The notes beneath the pieces were generated by a model, which worked only from the letters and a program-made list of their open reading frames with translations, was not told the DNA's origin and made no database searches. A stretch of 64,000 nucleotides of DNA from Gammaproteobacteria bacterium (GTDB taxonomy: Bacteria > Pseudomonadota > Gammaproteobacteria > SZUA-229), in assembly GCA_029881795.1 (NCBI GenBank), contig JAOULX010000003.1, positions 1 through 64,000 on the forward strand, written 5' to 3'. Positions 61,388 through 64,000 of this stretch are shown piece by piece (within the stretch, counting starts at the first letter, position 1; the number at the start of each line of letters is the position of its first letter). The translations under genes were made by a program, and so were the position numbers.

Positions 61388-61711
61388 TCAGTTAAGCCAA
61401 TACAACATGACCAAAACTGACATCAATGTTAACGGAAAGACAGCATTAAATACCCAAGCTTTTTCATAATAGCTTTTTAATAAGTTACCCAGATGAACAA
61501 TCTGTTCATCTTTAAACCGTAAATGCTTATTCAGAAAAATAAACTGCGTGATACTTGCCGTACTGACAAATGGATAATGCCTGATATTTAATTTGACGAT
61601 TTCACTGGCATCTTCTTTTTTGAGTTTGAATACAAAGAAAGAATGTGTCACGGCCCTGAACAACAGCAGTGCCGCTGAATATGACAGAGCAATATAGATA
61701 ATTATGTCCAT
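61388..61711 (-). CDS. Small membrane protein of unknown function
   Basis: 107 residues from the ATG at 61711, chosen for its AGGA site 7 bases upstream; the longer in-frame start adds a soluble stretch. One helix at the N terminus (IIIYIALSYSAALLLF) and one at the C terminus (VFPLTLMSVLVMLYWLN), with a charged soluble loop between them. Divergent from the response regulator gene. No family recognised. Confidence 0.65.
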   Translation of the reverse strand: MDIIIYIALSYSAALLLFRAVTHSFFVFKLKKEDASEIVKLNIRHYPFVSTASITQFIFLNKHLRFKDEQIVHLGNLLKSYYEKAWVFNAVFPLTLMSVLVMLYWLN

Positions 61712-61889
61712 GGATACGTCCTTATAGTTAGCCCATTCCGCTATCAACTTAGTCAAAATTTTGTTTCTCGCAGCAGCCAAAAGCAAAAAATAGTAAGTTA
61801 ATATCCAGATCTATATTATAATTACTCGAAAAAATAGTCCATAACCGCTATTACTTTTAACCTAAAATTTAACTTATTAAGTTAGCCAT

Positions 61890-63101
61890 ATGCTTTCAGT
61901 ATTAATCATCGATGACGATAAAATATCTCACTCATTTATCAAAAGAGCACTCAAAGACAACTATAAACTAAGTCATACCTATAGCGGCGAAGAGGGACTT
62001 GAAAAGGCAGCCGTTCTTACACCGGAAATCATACTTCTGGATATCGAAATGCCTGGTATGAATGGCTATGAAGTCTGTGAAATACTAAAGGCCTCCGACA
62101 GTACAAAACACACACCTATTATCTTCTTATCTTCCCTCAGCAGCCTGACGTCTCGTATGCAAGGCTTTGAGGCTGGTGCTGATGATTACATCGTTAAACC
62201 TTTTCAACCTGAAGACCTTAATGCCAAACTACAGGTGGTAGGTCGCTATCGCAGAACTGAAATCTCACTGACTCATCAGGTGGTAGAAGCCCAAAAAACA
62301 GCCTATTCCGCTATCGCAGGCAACAGTGATTTAGGCCAGGCCATGAGCTTTATCGAACAATGTCACTGGGTTACTAATTATAACCAGCTAGCCGAAGCAT
62401 TCTTCCGGATCAGTTCGTACCTTAATCTGACCTGCACACTTGTTATCACAAACGATAACGAAGAACACTTCTTTTCCAGCACGAATCATGCTGTGCCTCC
62501 ATTAGAGTCCGAACTTATCTCAACTTTACGACATGAAGGTCGTTTTTTCGATTTTGGTTGTCGTACACAGATTAATTACCAGAATATCTCCTTACTCATT
62601 AAAAACATGCCACTAGACGACATGGAGCGCTACGGCCGTATAAAAGACATCTTTCCCGCTATGCTCAGTACTGCAGATTCAAAAATCAACCAGTTAGAGA
62701 CTCTCAAAACCATTAATAATCATTCTGACCAACTTAGCCAATCATTTAAAACAGTGACCACAGCTCTAAATAAAATTAAAACGTCGATAGAAGAAAGTCA
62801 AAGGACTGGTATCAATATCTTACGAGACATGCTCAACGAACTGGATAATGAACTACCCAGGATGGGACTGGAGGATGATCAGGAGCAGTACCTTATCAAC
62901 ACCATTGATACTGCCATCACTGAATCAGAACAGGCCACCGCCGTTAGCAAGCAGCTGTCGGATTATTTCAGCCTGATTTTAAAGGATCTTGAGCAACAGC
63001 TTGATAAGCAGCAGCAACTACAGACCAGTTTAACGGATCTGATCAGTGAAGACAGTGACAGCGATAACAACGGTTATTCTATGGATATTGAGCTGTTTTA
63101 A
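61890..63101 (+). CDS. Response regulator with C-terminal helical output region
   Basis: 403 residues. Receiver domain 1-120 with acidic pocket IIDDDK, phospho-acceptor D51 (LLDIEMPGMNG) and K103 (YIVKPF). The remaining ~280 residues contain no recognised DNA-binding, GGDEF or methyltransferase domain. They form a mixed domain (about 140-265) and then a long, Gln/Glu-rich coiled coil. The output may be protein-protein interaction. The phosphorylating kinase is unknown; the hybrid kinase at 52966 is a candidate only by distance. Confidence 0.85.
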   Translation: MLSVLIIDDDKISHSFIKRALKDNYKLSHTYSGEEGLEKAAVLTPEIILLDIEMPGMNGYEVCEILKASDSTKHTPIIFLSSLSSLTSRMQGFEAGADDYIVKPFQPEDLNAKLQVVGRYRRTEISLTHQVVEAQKTAYSAIAGNSDLGQAMSFIEQCHWVTNYNQLAEAFFRISSYLNLTCTLVITNDNEEHFFSSTNHAVPPLESELISTLRHEGRFFDFGCRTQINYQNISLLIKNMPLDDMERYGRIKDIFPAMLSTADSKINQLETLKTINNHSDQLSQSFKTVTTALNKIKTSIEESQRTGINILRDMLNELDNELPRMGLEDDQEQYLINTIDTAITESEQATAVSKQLSDYFSLILKDLEQQLDKQQQLQTSLTDLISEDSDSDNNGYSMDIELF

Positions 63102-63179
63102 CTCCTGCTATCACAGGCTTCACAAAGATCTGCTATGTTAACCATGCTGAGCAGTTTTAGCCGCTCAACATCTGCCCCA

Positions 63180-64000
63180 TTAAAGCGCATTAAATTTTAT
63201 CACCTTCGGTTTTGCACTTTTATACTGCGGCATCATCATACCCGCTCTGGCATTAATAAACGTCGGATCGGTAACCACATAGGTAGTGCCTTTATATCGA
63301 ACTGAGTCGCCTTTAATATCGGTGCTAAAATGCACGGCAGCAGCGATATGTCCTGGCAAATCAAGCCCAACCACTTCCAGTCCGGTTAAACTGCGTACCA
63401 GCCATGCAAATATAACCGAACGGTCTTCGCAGTCTGAGTACGGGTAATACATTGTTTCTTCAGGAAAAAGGTAATTTTCCTCACCAAACTGTCCCTGATC
63501 TGTTTTGTATTTAAATGCATTTTGTACAAATAACAGCAGAATATTCACCGCTTCTTCTTCGGTTTTTCCTTTAATAATATTTCGTAACTGTGTTAATAAG
63601 GGATTACCTACACTGGCGTTAACACGCGAGCTAAAATACTGATCTATATCCATTTGCGGATAGGTTTGCAGGTAATTGATTGTATTCTTATCATAGCCCA
63701 CATCGATATTGTAACTCTTACGATTATAGATAAAGCTAACTTTTCGGCTTTGCTGATTTGCCCCAGTATTTAGATTCTGACTCATCGACATATCAAGCAC
63801 TTTATCTGCTCTTGGGTATTCCCCATTATAGGTAAAGACCTTACCCGGCTTGGCTTTATTACCATCCATACCCAGTGCGTAATAGCGTTTACCGCCAAAA
63901 GTGAAGTATGTCTGAGAATACAATCTCTGTTGTGTTGGCAGCAGCAAAAAGACTTTATAATTATCGAATGCCAGCCTTGCCTGATAGTTCGCTTTAATCA
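63180..64000 (-). CDS. Transglutaminase-like protein, cut by right edge
   Basis: Open frame running off the right edge; 273 codons are visible and the in-frame sequence continues past the TTG at 63947 (IKANYQARLAFDNYKVFLLLP), so that TTG is not the start. The C-terminal part is a transglutaminase-like cysteine protease fold: catalytic C in YSDCEDRS, H in LPGHIAAAVHF and D in YVVTDPTF. Upstream is a beta-rich region (FTFGGKRYYALGMD). Probably exported; substrate unknown. Confidence 0.85.
   Translation of the reverse strand, partial: IKANYQARLAFDNYKVFLLLPTQQRLYSQTYFTFGGKRYYALGMDGNKAKPGKVFTYNGEYPRADKVLDMSMSQNLNTGANQQSRKVSFIYNRKSYNIDVGYDKNTINYLQTYPQMDIDQYFSSRVNASVGNPLLTQLRNIIKGKTEEEAVNILLLFVQNAFKYKTDQGQFGEENYLFPEETMYYPYSDCEDRSVIFAWLVRSLTGLEVVGLDLPGHIAAAVHFSTDIKGDSVRYKGTTYVVTDPTFINARAGMMMPQYKSAKPKVIKFNAL

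Overview
The window looks like chromosomal DNA of an AT-leaning gammaproteobacterium, probably aquatic. Evidence: the mnmG-rsmG-parA-parB-atpIBEFHAGDC-glmU order, the secB-gpsA cluster divergent from envC-ctpA-yibQ, an MSHA-type pilus operon, and several c-di-GMP proteins. The family cannot be fixed from sequence alone.

Layout. 1-13.7 kb (minus strand): one long run for an MSHA-like type IV pilus, mshM-L-N-E-G-I-J-K, then two prepilin-like genes (one giant), an ABC-2 permease and a membrane protein cut by the left edge. Most junctions overlap or abut. 13.8-23.2 kb: trmL, an outer-membrane barrel, the minus-strand group [ArsR]-rhodanese-trxC-secB-gpsA, the plus-strand group envC-ctpA-yibQ-DJ-1, and a glycosyltransferase. 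23.5-36.5 kb: an accessory region with a large lipoprotein, a monomeric [FeFe] hydrogenase with a fused C-terminal NTF2/SnoaL-like domain, a tract of broken genes (a paralogue pair with one copy frameshifted and stopped, and a sensor kinase with two homopolymer frameshifts), then DUF1631 and PilZ genes and a strong G-quadruplex motif. 36.5-51.4 kb: glmU, the full ATP synthase operon with a clear sigma70-type promoter, an LPP20/DUF4384 protein, parB, parA, rsmG and mnmG. 51.9-64 kb: lipoproteins, a Cache-PAS hybrid histidine kinase, a DUF3820 protein, an operon of porin-like barrel, periplasmic binding-like protein and GGDEF-EAL protein, a DUF4382 lipoprotein, a response regulator, and a transglutaminase-like protein cut by the right edge.

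How it fits together. The pilus ATPase MshE carries an N-terminal MshEN c-di-GMP-binding motif, and PilZ, DUF1631 and GGDEF-EAL genes lie elsewhere in the window, so second-messenger control of surface attachment is a recurring theme (inference). The ArsR regulator next to the rhodanese has the two cysteines, 66 residues apart, of SqrR/BigR persulfide sensors, which suggests sulfide response. The most unusual items are the hydrogenase-NTF2 fusion, the giant prepilin with two six-cysteine modules, the barrel/binding-protein/GGDEF-EAL operon, and the localized gene decay next to the hydrogenase. I found no tRNA, rRNA, CRISPR array or intact insertion sequence.
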